A stretch of 64,000 bases of DNA from Negativibacillus massiliensis (GCF_900148495.1 NZ_FTRU01000008.1:1-64000), one strand, 5' to 3'; positions 1 to 8,756 are shown, counted from the first letter of the stretch. Program-made: numbers and translations. Notes: a model not told the origin generated them from the sequence alone.

Positions 1-87
1 GAAGACTACAAGGTTGATAGGCTGCAGGTGTAAGTGCCGTGAGGTATTTAGCTTGGCAGTACTAATCGGTCGAGGGCTTGACCAAGT
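1..87 (+). rRNA. 23S ribosomal RNA, 3' end (partial)
   Basis: The first ~87 bases match the conserved 3' terminus of 23S rRNA (the segment with GGCAGTACTAATCGGTCGAG followed by the terminal stem strand). The gene enters from the left edge, so only its last few dozen bases are present. It is followed about 55 bases later by 5S rRNA, giving the usual 23S-5S order. The exact end base is approximate. Confidence 0.95.
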
Positions 88-143
88 GTTGCTAATAAAT
101 TTTCATTGTTCAATTTTGAGGGAACATTCCCTTAATTAAATAG

Positions 144-259
<116 letters not shown>

Positions 260-260
260 C

Positions 261-293
261 AGAGCGACTCGATTATTCGAGTCGCTCTTTTGT
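261..293 (+). terminator. rRNA operon terminator
   Basis: A 12-bp perfect stem (AGAGCGACTCGA with its complement, TTAT loop) followed by TTTTGTT. It starts two bases after the 5S gene. Confidence 0.93.
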
Positions 294-331
294 TATGTAT
301 AGAAACTTTTCACCTTCCTCACTGTGAATAG

Positions 332-361
332 TTGAAAAAAGAGCACTCCTTGCAGTATAAT
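332..361 (+). promoter_or_regulatory. sigma-A type promoter
   Basis: TTGAAA at 332-337 and TATAAT at 356-361 with an 18-base spacer. It lies just upstream of the small coiled-coil gene at 388. Confidence 0.7.
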
Positions 362-387
362 GGAAGAAAGACAAGGAGGGTTTTATC

Positions 388-690
388 ATGGAAATGATGA
401 TTGGTGAGAAATGGTGCAAAATAGAAATCTATAATGAATATCTCAAAAAAATTCCAAGCCTGCTCTGTCAGATCAACACGGTAGAGAAAATGCAGGAAAA
501 GGCAGAAATAGAGCTTTCCATGCTGGAATCGATTCTGGAAGATGAAAGTAAAAAACAGTATCGTGCTCGTTTGCTTTCTACGAAAGATCAGTGCCAAAAA
601 CGTTTAAAGGATATGTGCGAAGAACTGCGTTTGATTCAAACTCTTAAGGAGCAGTTGGAACAGGAATTGGATATTCTGCGTACAAAATAA
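388..690 (+). CDS. hypothetical small coiled-coil protein
   Basis: A 100-residue, charged protein I do not recognise. From about residue 30 to the end it is rich in Glu, Lys, Gln and Leu with heptad-like spacing, so a helical coiled coil is likely. No signal peptide, membrane segment or catalytic motif is visible. It has its own promoter (332-361), an AAGGAGGG ribosome binding site 8 bases before the ATG, and its own terminator, so it is a monocistronic gene and probably real. It begins 130 bases after the rRNA operon terminator. Function unknown. Confidence 0.75.
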   Translation: MEMMIGEKWCKIEIYNEYLKKIPSLLCQINTVEKMQEKAEIELSMLESILEDESKKQYRARLLSTKDQCQKRLKDMCEELRLIQTLKEQLEQELDILRTK

Positions 691-700
691 ATATAAAGGA

Positions 701-735
701 AAACGGAGGATACAATTTGTATCCTCCGTTTTATC
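701..735 (+). terminator. Rho-independent terminator
   Basis: Inverted repeat AAACGGAGGATACA / TGTATCCTCCGTTT, then TTAT. Ends the gene at 388-690 and lies just before the convergent zinc-ribbon gene, so it may act on both strands. Confidence 0.8.
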
Positions 736-760
736 GTACAAAAGAATAATCTAAGTAAGA

Positions 761-1039
761 TTATCTTTCTTCTTTCATTTTAGCAAAGCACTCGCTGCAG
801 TAAACTGGGCGATCTTCTCTTGGTCTGAAAGGAACTTTTGCTTCTTTGCCGCAGCCAGCGCAAACAGCTGTGAACATTTCTCTCTCAGCTTTTTTGTCAG
901 CTTTGCGAGCATCTCTGCAAGCTTTGCATCTCTGTGGCTCGTTCTGGAAACCTTTTTCAGCGTAGAATTCCTGCTCACCAGCGGTGAAAACGAATTCAGC
1001 TCCACATTCTTTGCATACTAATGTTTTGTCTTCGTACAT
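761..1039 (-). CDS. zinc-ribbon domain protein
   Basis: A 92-residue protein with three CxxC pairs (CKEC near residue 9, CKAC near 38, CAGC near 61) plus CSEC near residue 82. This arrangement fits the small 'probable zinc-ribbon' family common in clostridia, with two zinc sites. The middle is basic (many Lys and Arg), compatible with nucleic-acid binding, but its role is not established. The start is an ATG preceded by GAGG about 11 bases upstream. It lies downstream of and on the same strand as the SigH-like gene, 120 bases away, so it may be in the same transcript. Confidence 0.85.
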   Translation of the reverse strand: MYEDKTLVCKECGAEFVFTAGEQEFYAEKGFQNEPQRCKACRDARKADKKAEREMFTAVCAGCGKEAKVPFRPREDRPVYCSECFAKMKEER

Positions 1040-1158
1040 AGTTTTATACCTCGCTTCATATATTCGCCCAAAGACCGAATGGGAGAGATCAGATCGCTCT
1101 GCTGTGAGTCAAGGGGCATATTTGCAACCGCTTTGCGGTTGATCAACCGGAAAAGGGA

Positions 1159-1755
1159 CTAATCCTGCTGGCTGTCCCGAAGCTTTCGTCGAACTCGTTG
1201 CAGGGCATTGTCAACAGCTTTGGTTGTGCAGTGAAGAAGCTTTGCCATTTCTTCATAAGAATGACCGCTGAGGTACAATGTTAAGGTTTCCTGTTCTAAT
1301 CCAGACAAAAGAGTTTTGATTTTTTCCTGCCTGATCTGTGCTTCCTCTCGACGAAGATACATCTCCAGCGGGTCGGATTCTCCCTGAGACAAAATCTCCT
1401 GATGAGAAGTATTCAGAGAGTCAATCGGCAGATAATCATTAAGAGGCAGGTGCTTTTTGGAAAGAAGATCATTTAGGCAGGATACCATCCGTGAATGAAT
1501 ACACAGATTGGCATAGGTTCGAAACGAAGCACTGCGTCCGACATCATAGTTTTTCACCGCAGTGAAAAGACCAATCAGCCCTTCCTGAACAAAATCATCC
1601 TGTTCCAAACCCACAAAAGAATAGCGTGCAGCTCGGTTTTTTATCAGTGGTAAAAAACGAGTGATCAGCTGAGCCAAAGCATCGGTGTCCCCATTTTTGG
1701 CACGCTGCACAAGCGCTTGGTCCGGGCAGTTGCCCATTGTGTTTTCTTTTGCCAT
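1159..1755 (-). CDS. sigH: SigH-like RNA polymerase sigma factor
   Basis: A sigma-70 family protein of about 198 residues. Region 2 is seen in the DDFVQEGLIGLF segment and the following Arg/Tyr-rich helix; region 4 in the SYEEMAKLLHCTTKAVDNALQR helix-turn-helix near the C terminus. Both resemble Bacillus SigH (Spo0H), which switches on early sporulation and stationary-phase genes, more than housekeeping SigA. I chose the ATG at 1755 over one 21 bases upstream because AGGAG sits at the right distance from it. A strong promoter (1792-1820) lies directly upstream on the same strand. The assignment as SigH rather than another RpoE/SigH-type factor is probable but not proved. Confidence 0.85.
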   Translation of the reverse strand: MAKENTMGNCPDQALVQRAKNGDTDALAQLITRFLPLIKNRAARYSFVGLEQDDFVQEGLIGLFTAVKNYDVGRSASFRTYANLCIHSRMVSCLNDLLSKKHLPLNDYLPIDSLNTSHQEILSQGESDPLEMYLRREEAQIRQEKIKTLLSGLEQETLTLYLSGHSYEEMAKLLHCTTKAVDNALQRVRRKLRDSQQD

Positions 1756-1791
1756 AAACGTTTCTCCTGAAAGCAAAAATGCTACTTCTCC

Positions 1792-1820
1792 ATTATATAG
1801 TACGGAAATGTTTATGTCAA
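1792..1820 (-). promoter_or_regulatory. sigma-A promoter of the SigH-like gene
   Basis: On the - strand, perfect TTGACA (1815-1820) and perfect TATAAT (1792-1797) with a 17-base spacer, 37 bases before the chosen start codon. Confidence 0.85.
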
Positions 1821-2062
1821 TTGATTTTACAGCTATCTGAAAATTTTCTTTTCTCCAAAAAGCCGGAAATTACGCCATTTTTGGACAAAATGAATATCTG
1901 AACTTCCTTTTTTAGACAAAGTAACGAAAGCATTTTTTTCGCATCGAAAAAATTTATTGCCACTGGATTTGATTTCTTTTTTGCGCCTATGGTATAATAA
2001 AAAATAAGTGTTGAGAGTGAGGATGGAAGGTCAATTTTTTTCGCTTTTTTGGCGGAATTTTG

Positions 2063-2091
2063 TTGACAAAAAAATAACGAAACAGTATACT
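2063..2091 (+). promoter_or_regulatory. sigma-A promoter of the 2Fe-2S/hydrogenase unit
   Basis: TTGACA (2063-2068), 17 bases, TATACT (2086-2091), 49 bases before the 2Fe-2S gene. A weaker second candidate (TTGATT 1969, TATAAT 1993, 18-base spacer) lies upstream. The rest of 1821-2139 is AT-rich with no gene. Confidence 0.75.
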
Positions 2092-2139
2092 AGAAACAAG
2101 ATTGTTAAAGAGTTGACAATCGAACAGGAGTTGGAACTT

Positions 2140-2427
2140 ATGAAAAAAGTAGAGGTTAAAGTTTGTGTCTGTACAGCATGTGTTATGAACGGTTCCGTTG
2201 AGATTATGGAGTCGGTAGAAAGCTTGCGCCATCTGCGGGAACAGATGGAAGATGATGACATGATTCAGGAAAAACGCGAATTGATTGTTACTACCGATAA
2301 ATGCCTTGGAGGAGTTTCGCATGAAGCAGATTCCCCAATGGTGGAAGTCAATGGAAAAGTTTTTAGCAAAGCAGATTCTGAATCGGTAATGTCTTATATT
2401 ATCGATTGTTTTAAAGAAGAGGAATAA
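2140..2427 (+). CDS. thioredoxin-like [2Fe-2S] ferredoxin-domain protein
   Basis: A 95-residue protein resembling the C-terminal [2Fe-2S] domain of NuoE/HydC. The first cysteine pair (Cys9-x4-Cys14, in CVCTAC) and the CLGG segment (Cys55), followed by PMVEVNGKVF, match that fold. The usual fourth ligand, three residues after Cys55, is Val59 here; Cys11 and Cys90 are the other cysteines. The reading frame is open further upstream, but AGGAG lies at the right spacing before the ATG at 2140. It lies 102 bases upstream of the [FeFe] hydrogenase and shares its promoter, so a role as its electron-transfer partner is a reasonable inference. Confidence 0.8.
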   Translation: MKKVEVKVCVCTACVMNGSVEIMESVESLRHLREQMEDDDMIQEKRELIVTTDKCLGGVSHEADSPMVEVNGKVFSKADSESVMSYIIDCFKEEE

Positions 2428-2529
2428 CAATCCAGATAGTCCGGCGTACAGCATACCATGTTTTGTAAAATGCCTTTTTAAGGCAGTAAGATAGAGAAGT
2501 TACAGGATGTATAACGGGAGGAAGTACAG

Positions 2530-4050
2530 ATGAGAGGTATTACAACACCGGTTACGAAAATCAGAAGACAGGTATTCACCGAGATTGCCCGTCTTGCCTA
2601 TGAGGATGGGGACTATTCCAGAATCGAAGAGATCCCATACGCGATTATCCCGGGAGAATCGGCAAGTTATCGAGACAGCGTCTTTAAGGAGCGCGCAATT
2701 GTAGGTGAGCGTCTTCGACTGGCAGTAGGCTTGCCGCTGCGTCCGGTTGACCAGCATGCACCAGTTTCTCAGGGAATCAATGACAGCGCAATTGCGGACA
2801 TGTTCTATGAACCGCCGCTGATCAACGTAATTTCCTTTGCTTGCAATGCCTGCGAGGAAACCAGCTATACTGTTACGGATCTTTGCCGCAGCTGTATTGC
2901 ACATCCGTGCACCGCAGTTTGCCCAGTCAAGGCAGTTTCGATCGTAAACGGTCGTTCGTTTATCGACAAATCAAAATGTGTCAAATGCGGAAGATGTGCT
3001 CAGGCTTGCCCATATACCGCAATCGTAAAGAGTGAACGTCCATGCGCAGCAGCTTGTGGTGTCAACGCGATTGAAAGCGATGAGTATGGCAGAGCAAAGA
3101 TCAACTACGATAAATGCGTTTCCTGTGGTCAGTGCCTTGTCAGCTGCCCATTCAGCGCGATTGCGGATAAATCCCAGATTTTCCAGCTGATTCAGGCGAT
3201 CAAGCGCGGTGACGAGGTTATCGCAGAGGTTGCACCGGCATTTGTTGGACAGTTTGGTCCGCTCGCTTCTCCGGAAAAGGTTCGTGCAGCTCTGCGTAAG
3301 ATTGGCTTTGAGCATATCTACGAGGTTGCCCGTGGTGCTGATATCGGTGCAGTGGAAGAAGCAGAGGAATATATCAAAAATGTTCCGACCGGTAAGCTTC
3401 CATTTTTGGCAACATCCTGCTGTCCATCCTGGATTATGATGGCAAAACAGCAGTTCCCGGAAATTGCACACTGTATTTCTGACTCTATGACTCCGATGGT
3501 AGCGACAGCACGTATCATCAAGGAAAAACATCCAAATGCCCGTGTAGTATTCATCGGACCATGTGCTTCCAAAAAACTGGAGGCAATGCGCGCAGATATC
3601 CGCAGTGATGTCGACTTTGTTATTACCTTCGAAGAATTGATGGGAATTTTCCAGGCAAATGGTATTGAATTCTCTGATCTTCAGGATGATACCGGATTCA
3701 ATCACGGAGCAACTTCTTCGGGACGCGGATATGGTATTGCAGGCGGTGTAGCGAAAGCAGTTGCTGACTGTATCCATGAGCTTGCTCCTGACCTGGAAGT
3801 TAAGACAGACCATGCAGAAGGTCTGGTAGAATGTAAAAAGATGCTGACCCTTGCAAAATTGGGCAAGAGGGATGGTTATCTGCTGGAGGGCATGGCTTGT
3901 CCAGGCGGATGTGTCGGCGGTGCAGGAACGCTCACCAGTATTCCGAAAGCGATCAAGGCAGGACAGGACTTTGCTGCACAGAGTGAGTTTAAGATTTCCA
4001 CCCAAGATGAAACTGTATTTGAAAAGCTGGGTAAATATACTAAGAAGTAA
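2530..4050 (+). CDS. [FeFe] hydrogenase, group B-like (monomeric iron hydrogenase)
   Basis: A 506-residue iron-only hydrogenase, which would reduce protons to H2 (or the reverse) using low-potential electrons. Residues ~119-131 hold a Cys-rich segment, and two CxxCxxCxxxC ferredoxin motifs lie at ~150-160 and ~196-206. The H-cluster motifs are TSCCPSW (~295-301), GPCASKK (~343-349) and MACPGGC (~455-461), giving the cysteines that bind the active-site iron cluster. GPC rather than MPC in the second motif and TSCCPSW in the first suggest group B, not the well-studied group A enzymes. Group B enzymes are common in gut clostridia and poorly characterised. The ATG follows GGGAGGAAG. No maturase genes (hydE, hydF, hydG) are in this window. 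Confidence 0.93.
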   Translation: MRGITTPVTKIRRQVFTEIARLAYEDGDYSRIEEIPYAIIPGESASYRDSVFKERAIVGERLRLAVGLPLRPVDQHAPVSQGINDSAIADMFYEPPLINVISFACNACEETSYTVTDLCRSCIAHPCTAVCPVKAVSIVNGRSFIDKSKCVKCGRCAQACPYTAIVKSERPCAAACGVNAIESDEYGRAKINYDKCVSCGQCLVSCPFSAIADKSQIFQLIQAIKRGDEVIAEVAPAFVGQFGPLASPEKVRAALRKIGFEHIYEVARGADIGAVEEAEEYIKNVPTGKLPFLATSCCPSWIMMAKQQFPEIAHCISDSMTPMVATARIIKEKHPNARVVFIGPCASKKLEAMRADIRSDVDFVITFEELMGIFQANGIEFSDLQDDTGFNHGATSSGRGYGIAGGVAKAVADCIHELAPDLEVKTDHAEGLVECKKMLTLAKLGKRDGYLLEGMACPGGCVGGAGTLTSIPKAIKAGQDFAAQSEFKISTQDETVFEKLGKYTKK

Positions 4051-4065
4051 GTAGAAATTTCAGTA

Positions 4066-4096
4066 GAGCTCGACCAAAAGTTTTTGGTCGAGCTTT
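4066..4096 (+). terminator. terminator after the hydrogenase gene, merged with a repeat
   Basis: Inverted repeat AGCTCGACCAAAA / TTTTGGTCGAGCT followed by six T. The right arm is the first module of the mosaic repeat that begins here, so the terminator seems to be built from the repeat end. Confidence 0.75.
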
Positions 4097-4633
4097 TTTC
4101 AAAAAGCTCGTGGTGTCCAGAGGCAACGCCTTTGGTCGCCTTCCGCAGAAGGCGAAATCCAGAGTTGGACTTGTTCAACTCATATCGTCAAGGCGCCTTT
4201 GCGGGTGAATTTTTCAATCCAAATATTGGAGTGAAAAAGAGGGGGTTTTGTAAGAGAAAAGCTCCCTTGACAGACACTTGACAGACAAACGACATGCACT
4301 TTCCAAAAAAATCTCCCACTGGGAGGTTTTTTTGCTGTCTGTGCTGGATTTGCCGATTATAGATAAATAAATTTTGTTGAAAGTCAGTAAAAATAAAAAC
4401 AGCATAAGTTAAATGTAAGTTTCTGCCGTCAAAAATCATCCACTGGATAATTTTTGATTTCACTTTCTGTTTTCAATTGGCTCTTGAAACCCTTTTCACT
4501 TGCAAAAGGGTTTCAAACTTCCGAAAACGCGCTTTCACGGATAAAGTTTTTCGCACTCTGCGGAGTGCGACCAAAGACACTGTCTTTGGAATTTGCCACC
4601 TTTTGAAAAAGGTGGACGAAAACTTTTGCTTTT
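4076..4633. repeat. mosaic hairpin repeat, copy 1 (long form)
   Basis: A 560-base non-coding stretch made of consecutive short hairpins. From the left: GGTCGAGC..GCTCG, CCAGAGGC..GCCTTTGG, GCCTTCCGCAGAAGGC. Near the middle: a TTTTTCA..TGAAAAA hairpin, a stretch with repeated GACAGAC, and CTCCCACTGGGAG. Towards the right, in opposite orientation: a 13-bp stem with CACTTGC loop (4484-4516), CGCACTCTGCGGAGTGCG, CCAAAGAC..GTCTTTGG and CCACCTTTT..AAAGGTGG. The two ends are thus related modules in inverted orientation. Copy 4 (16650-17240) has the same order. Open frames inside it are not convincing genes. Confidence 0.85.
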
Positions 4634-4705
4634 GTGCTTGCTCTTAACATAAACATCCCCCCTTTCCCATATACATAGGACAAAAACCTTTTGGGGGGAA
4701 TTGGC

Positions 4706-5893
4706 GTGAAGATAAAACATATCACAAAAAAGCTGGGAAGTCGATTCTGTTCAGTCTTGCTAATTGCGGCTTTGCTTCTGGGGAACCTTTCTGTTTTTGC
4801 AGATGGAGAAAAGCGGGAAGTGGCGATGAGCTATACAGCAAAGGCAGCTTATCTGATTGAACAGGATACTGGAACGGTTCTGTTTGAGCAAAACTCCACA
4901 CAGGAACTTGCTCCTGCTTCCCTGACCAAGCTGATGGATCTGATTTTGATTTATGAAGCGTTTGATGAAGGTGTGCTGACACCGGGACAAAAACTCACCT
5001 GTTCATCCTACGCCAAAACAATGGGGGGATCGGAAATCTGGCTCAAGGAAGGGGAACAGATGACGGTGGAGGATTTGCTCAAAGCCCTGATTGTAGCCAG
5101 TGCAAATGATGCAGCAGTTGTATTTGCCGAAGCGATTGCAGTGACAGAAGAAGCCTTTGTGGAGAAGATGAATCAAAAGGCACAGGAGCTGGGACTGGTA
5201 AACACCCACTTTGTCAACTGTACCGGATTTGATGAAGAAGGACACTATACCTGCGCACAGGATGTGGCAACAATGGCGCGGGAACTGATGACAAAACATG
5301 GTGAGGAAATTACCAAGTATTCCACCATCTGGATGGACAGCCTGAGAAACGGAGAAACAGAACTGGTCAATACAAACCGGTTGGTACGCTTTTATGATGG
5401 AACAACGGGATTGAAAACCGGTACCACCGATGCGGCAGGACATTGCCTGTGCGCTACTGCGACTCGAAATGGAATGTCATTGATTTCGGTCATTATGGGA
5501 TGCCAAAGCAGTGATGCTCGCTTTGAGGAATCAAAACAGTTGCTGGACTACGGTTTTTCCTCGTTTATGATCTATGAGGGAGAGCTTACGGAAGGTGCAC
5601 TCGATCCAATCAAGGTGGTGCGTGGTGAAAAGACAGAGGTGGTTCCGCAAGCTCAGACGATGCCGAAAGCTGTTATCCGCAAGGAAGAAGCGGAGCAGAT
5701 GCAGGTTAGCGTCGAGCGCCCGGAACAGGTCGAAGCACCGCTGGAACAGGGACAGCAGATTGGAAGTGTAGTTCTTCTGAAGAATGGTCAGGAGGTCAGC
5801 AGAGAGCCTCTGACGGCAACAGAAGTGGTTGGAGAGCTGACTTTTGGAAAAAGCCTTCGCCTGCTTTGTCGCTCACTAGTAACGATGCAATAA
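4706..5893 (+). CDS. D-alanyl-D-alanine carboxypeptidase (peptidase S11, DacF/PBP5-like)
   Basis: A low-molecular-mass penicillin-binding protein that trims the terminal D-Ala from peptidoglycan stem peptides. It starts with a signal peptide (basic start, then SVLLIAALLLGNLSVFA). The three active-site motifs are present: SLTK (the serine and lysine), SAN, and KTGTTD. A C-terminal domain of about 130 residues, rich in Glu and Val, follows, as in the S11 family. I chose the GTG at 4706 because GGGGGGAA lies 5 bases upstream; the frame also opens at TTG 4691, inside the binding site. A C-terminal membrane anchor is not obvious. Confidence 0.92.
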   Translation: MKIKHITKKLGSRFCSVLLIAALLLGNLSVFADGEKREVAMSYTAKAAYLIEQDTGTVLFEQNSTQELAPASLTKLMDLILIYEAFDEGVLTPGQKLTCSSYAKTMGGSEIWLKEGEQMTVEDLLKALIVASANDAAVVFAEAIAVTEEAFVEKMNQKAQELGLVNTHFVNCTGFDEEGHYTCAQDVATMARELMTKHGEEITKYSTIWMDSLRNGETELVNTNRLVRFYDGTTGLKTGTTDAAGHCLCATATRNGMSLISVIMGCQSSDARFEESKQLLDYGFSSFMIYEGELTEGALDPIKVVRGEKTEVVPQAQTMPKAVIRKEEAEQMQVSVERPEQVEAPLEQGQQIGSVVLLKNGQEVSREPLTATEVVGELTFGKSLRLLCRSLVTMQ

Positions 5894-6010
5894 AAATGTC
5901 AGGAAAACGGGCGCAATCGGAAAGCTGTACTGGTAGATTTTGTTTTGGAGATTGGTTATACTTAAGACCATAAATGAAATCCTAAAGCAAAAATGCAGGA
6001 GGCAGCAGCA

Positions 6011-6460
6011 ATGAGTTTAGGAAACAGTCTTTTTAATGCCCGAAAAAAGAGTGGACTTTCTCAGGAAGAGGTAGCGGAAAAACTGGGGGTCAGCAGGCAG
6101 ACCATTTCCAAATGGGAACTGGATGAAACACTGCCGGATATCCGTCAGTCTAAGCGCTTATCGGTACTCTACCACCTGACACTGGATGAGCTGGTAGACT
6201 TTGATATCGAGGTAAAAGAAATCGAAGCAATCATTCAGAAAACCAGTGAGGAGACCCAGCAGAAAATTGACTGGACACAGATGTGGGCATCTAAATATCC
6301 GATTCTGACACAGTACCAGCAGCAGGTAAAGATAGAGGAATATACAAACAGGCTGACACAGATGCTTGATCAGCTCAAAGCAGATTATGGATACAGTCAA
6401 CAGGACGCTTTTCTGGTACTCAAGGATATTCTGGCAAAAATCTGGAATGGGCAAAACTAA
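6011..6460 (+). CDS. XRE-family helix-turn-helix regulator
   Basis: A 149-residue DNA-binding protein. The N-terminal ~65 residues form an XRE helix-turn-helix (LSQEEVAEKLGVSRQTISKW). The C-terminal half is helical, with several Gln and Glu, and has no recognisable domain; it may dimerise or bind a ligand. The ATG at 6011 follows AGGAGG at good spacing, better than an in-frame ATG at 5993. It stands alone with a terminator behind it. Targets unknown. Confidence 0.85.
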   Translation: MSLGNSLFNARKKSGLSQEEVAEKLGVSRQTISKWELDETLPDIRQSKRLSVLYHLTLDELVDFDIEVKEIEAIIQKTSEETQQKIDWTQMWASKYPILTQYQQQVKIEEYTNRLTQMLDQLKADYGYSQQDAFLVLKDILAKIWNGQN

Positions 6461-6480
6461 AAACAGAATGAATGTGGAAG

Positions 6481-6519
6481 AAAAAGGGAGTCAATCAATT
6501 TAGGACACTCCCTTTTTTC
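6481..6519 (+). terminator. Rho-independent terminator
   Basis: AAAAGGGAGT paired with the CACTCCCTTTT segment, followed by a T run, 20 bases after the XRE gene. Confidence 0.8.
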
Positions 6520-6603
6520 TTTACAGCACTTGCCTGCTTTGCAGTGAAAAAGTCCCATTTTTACTTAAAATTAGAGAAAAGAACATTTTTTACAAAAAAG
6601 AGC

Positions 6604-6632
6604 TTGCAAAACGAAAGGAAATAAGGTAAAAT
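6604..6632 (+). promoter_or_regulatory. promoter of pgi
   Basis: TTGCAA (6604-6609), 17 bases, TAAAAT (6627-6632), about 80 bases before the pgi start. Confidence 0.6.
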
Positions 6633-6710
6633 AGCTATATCACCAAAGATAATCCATTCATAAAAATAGAGGAAATTATCTGGCGGATGCATTTGAAAGG
6701 GATGATTTAT

Positions 6711-8048
6711 ATGGCGGTTACACTCAATGCCAAATATCTGGAACCCTTCGTGAACCACGAAGAACTGGAAGCAATCTTTCCTCAGGTACAGGCAGCGCAC
6801 CGTACGATCCATGAAAAATCGGGTCCTGGCAATGACTTTTTAGGATGGCTGGATCTTCCGGTTGATTATGACAGGGAAGAGTTTACAAGAATCCAGAAAG
6901 CGGCTCAGAAGATCCGCAGCAATTCTCAGGTACTGATCGTAATTGGTATCGGCGGAAGTTACCTTGGAGCAAGAGCAGCAATCGAGCTTCTGCATTCCCA
7001 GATGTACAACGATCTGGCAACAGACACACCAAAGATCTACTTTGTTGGAAACAGTATCAGCCCTTCTTATTTAAATCAGATCCTCAAGATCTGTGAGGGC
7101 AAAGATTTTTCGATCAATGTCATCTCCAAATCGGGAACAACAACCGAACCGGCGCTGGCATTCCGGATTTTCCGCAAACTGGCAATCGAAAAATATGGCA
7201 GAGAAGGCGCAAAAGAACGTATTTTCTGCACAACCGATAAAGCAAGAGGCACCTTAAAACAGCTGGCAGATGAAGAAGGTTATGAAACCTTTGTTATTCC
7301 GGATGATGTCGGCGGAAGATATTCCGTACTGACCGCAGTAGGACTGCTTCCAATCGCAGTTTCCGGTTCGGATATCCAAAAGCTGATGGACGGTGCAGCA
7401 AAAGCAAGAGAAGCACTTGCTGTCTGTGATCTGGAAAAGAACGATTGTTACCGATATGCGGCACTGAGAAACATCCTTTACCGCAAAGGAAAAGCAATTG
7501 AAATCATGGTGTCCTATGAACCGGCATTTACCATGATGAATGAATGGTACAAACAGCTGTTTGGTGAAAGTGAAGGTAAGGATAACAAAGGAATCTATCC
7601 TTCCTCGGCAATCTTCTCCACCGATCTTCATTCGATGGGTCAGTTTATCCAGGAAGGCTCGAGAATTTTGTTTGAAACGGTTGTGGATATCAAAAAGCCA
7701 CAGCAGGATCTTTACATTGAGGCAGACCCGGCAAACTTTGACGGACTCAACTTCCTGTCCCAGCAGAATATGTCGGTAGTCAACCAAAAAGCAATGCAGG
7801 GAACCATCCTTGCACATACCCAGGGCGGTGTACCAAACATGGTACTGGAACTGCCTGAGGTTAACGAAGAAGAACTTGGTTATCTGATCTACTTCTTCGA
7901 AAAAGCATGTGCTCTTTCCGGATATCTGCTGGCAGTCAACCCATTTAACCAGCCAGGCGTTGAAAGCTACAAGAAAAATATGTTTGCTCTGCTTGGCAAA
8001 CCGGGTTACGAAGACCAGAAAGAAGCACTGGAAGCACAGCTGAGATAA
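6711..8048 (+). CDS. pgi: glucose-6-phosphate isomerase
   Basis: A 445-residue cytoplasmic enzyme interconverting glucose-6-phosphate and fructose-6-phosphate in glycolysis. It has the sugar-isomerase (SIS) fold signatures: [14 protein letters not shown] near residue 75 and [14 protein letters not shown] near 145, plus the family stretch with [11 protein letters not shown] and the QGGVPN segment. The length matches bacterial Pgi (about 450). The ATG at 6711, preceded by AAGGGATGA, fits the family start ([10 protein letters not shown]) better than an ATG 24 bases upstream. No close operon partner; the next gene starts 76 bases later. Confidence 0.96.
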   Translation: MAVTLNAKYLEPFVNHEELEAIFPQVQAAHRTIHEKSGPGNDFLGWLDLPVDYDREEFTRIQKAAQKIRSNSQVLIVIGIGGSYLGARAAIELLHSQMYNDLATDTPKIYFVGNSISPSYLNQILKICEGKDFSINVISKSGTTTEPALAFRIFRKLAIEKYGREGAKERIFCTTDKARGTLKQLADEEGYETFVIPDDVGGRYSVLTAVGLLPIAVSGSDIQKLMDGAAKAREALAVCDLEKNDCYRYAALRNILYRKGKAIEIMVSYEPAFTMMNEWYKQLFGESEGKDNKGIYPSSAIFSTDLHSMGQFIQEGSRILFETVVDIKKPQQDLYIEADPANFDGLNFLSQQNMSVVNQKAMQGTILAHTQGGVPNMVLELPEVNEEELGYLIYFFEKACALSGYLLAVNPFNQPGVESYKKNMFALLGKPGYEDQKEALEAQLR

Positions 8049-8124
8049 GGCAGGCAAAGACCTGACCACTTTCATTTTACGTAAGCAATGTTCCAAATAA
8101 ATTGTTATCAGGGAGGAATTTCAA

Positions 8125-8547
8125 ATGATTAAATTGATCGTAGGTACAAAAGGCAGCGGCAAAACCAAAACCCTCATCGACATGGCAAAAGCAGCAGCTG
8201 AAACATCCAAAGGCAATGTAGTCTGTGTAGAAAAAGGTGACAAACTGGCTCGCGAGGTACCAACAAGCGTTCGTCTGATTAACAGCGACGAGTATCAGGT
8301 AAAAGGCTTTGCAAACCTGTATGGTTTCCTGGCAGGCATCCTTGCTGGTAACTATGATATCACCCATCTGTTTGTAGATGGTACATTCAAAATCGGCAAA
8401 GTTGGCGAAGTAGAAAAAGACTACGAAGGTCTGGCTGCTCTGGTTGAAAAACTTTCTAAAGTTCAGAGCGATGCAGAGATCATCTTCACAGTATCCTGTG
8501 ATGTAGCTGACCTGCCAATCACAATGAAAGATTTCATCGTAAAATAA
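8125..8547 (+). CDS. small P-loop protein of unknown function
   Basis: A 140-residue protein beginning with a Walker A motif, GTKGSGKTK, at residues 7-15. A possible Walker B-like strand (ITHLFVDGTF) lies near residue 90. No DNA-binding, kinase or secretion domain is recognisable, and it is too short for a known ATPase family; it may bind nucleotide alone or with a partner. Similar proteins are sometimes mislabelled as PilT. The ATG follows GGGAGGAAT. It lies 76 bases after pgi and is closed by a strong terminator. Codon use is like that of a well-expressed gene (many AAA, GTA, CTG). Confidence 0.8.
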   Translation: MIKLIVGTKGSGKTKTLIDMAKAAAETSKGNVVCVEKGDKLAREVPTSVRLINSDEYQVKGFANLYGFLAGILAGNYDITHLFVDGTFKIGKVGEVEKDYEGLAALVEKLSKVQSDAEIIFTVSCDVADLPITMKDFIVK

Positions 8548-8561
8548 GTTTTGATGACTTT

Positions 8562-8592
8562 AAAAGGACACGCCGAAAGGCGTGTCCTTTTC
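8562..8592 (+). terminator. Rho-independent terminator
   Basis: Stem AAAAGGACACGCC / GGCGTGTCCTTTT with a GAAA tetraloop, ending in T residues. Confidence 0.92.
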
Positions 8593-8593
8593 T

Positions 8594-8756
8594 GTACTTT
8601 CTCAGAAAGTACCAAAGCAGTTTCGCGCTTTGGTTTTGTGCGAGATGGCAGTTTCAGCACGCGGCAACGCTTAAGTTAACACACTCGCTCGTTGCGACGA
8701 GCGACTAAAGGCAGAGTCTTTAGAATCCGCAAACTTTTGTGTACGAAAAGTCAGTT
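8594..8756. repeat. mosaic hairpin repeat, copy 2 (partial)
   Basis: Non-coding. It contains a GCTCGTTGCGACGAGC hairpin, CTAAAGGC..GTCTTTAG, and the end module reading towards CGCAAACTTTTG, all in the orientation of the right-hand end of copy 1. The long central part is missing. The stretch 8757-8828 is AT-rich with no gene. Confidence 0.65.
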
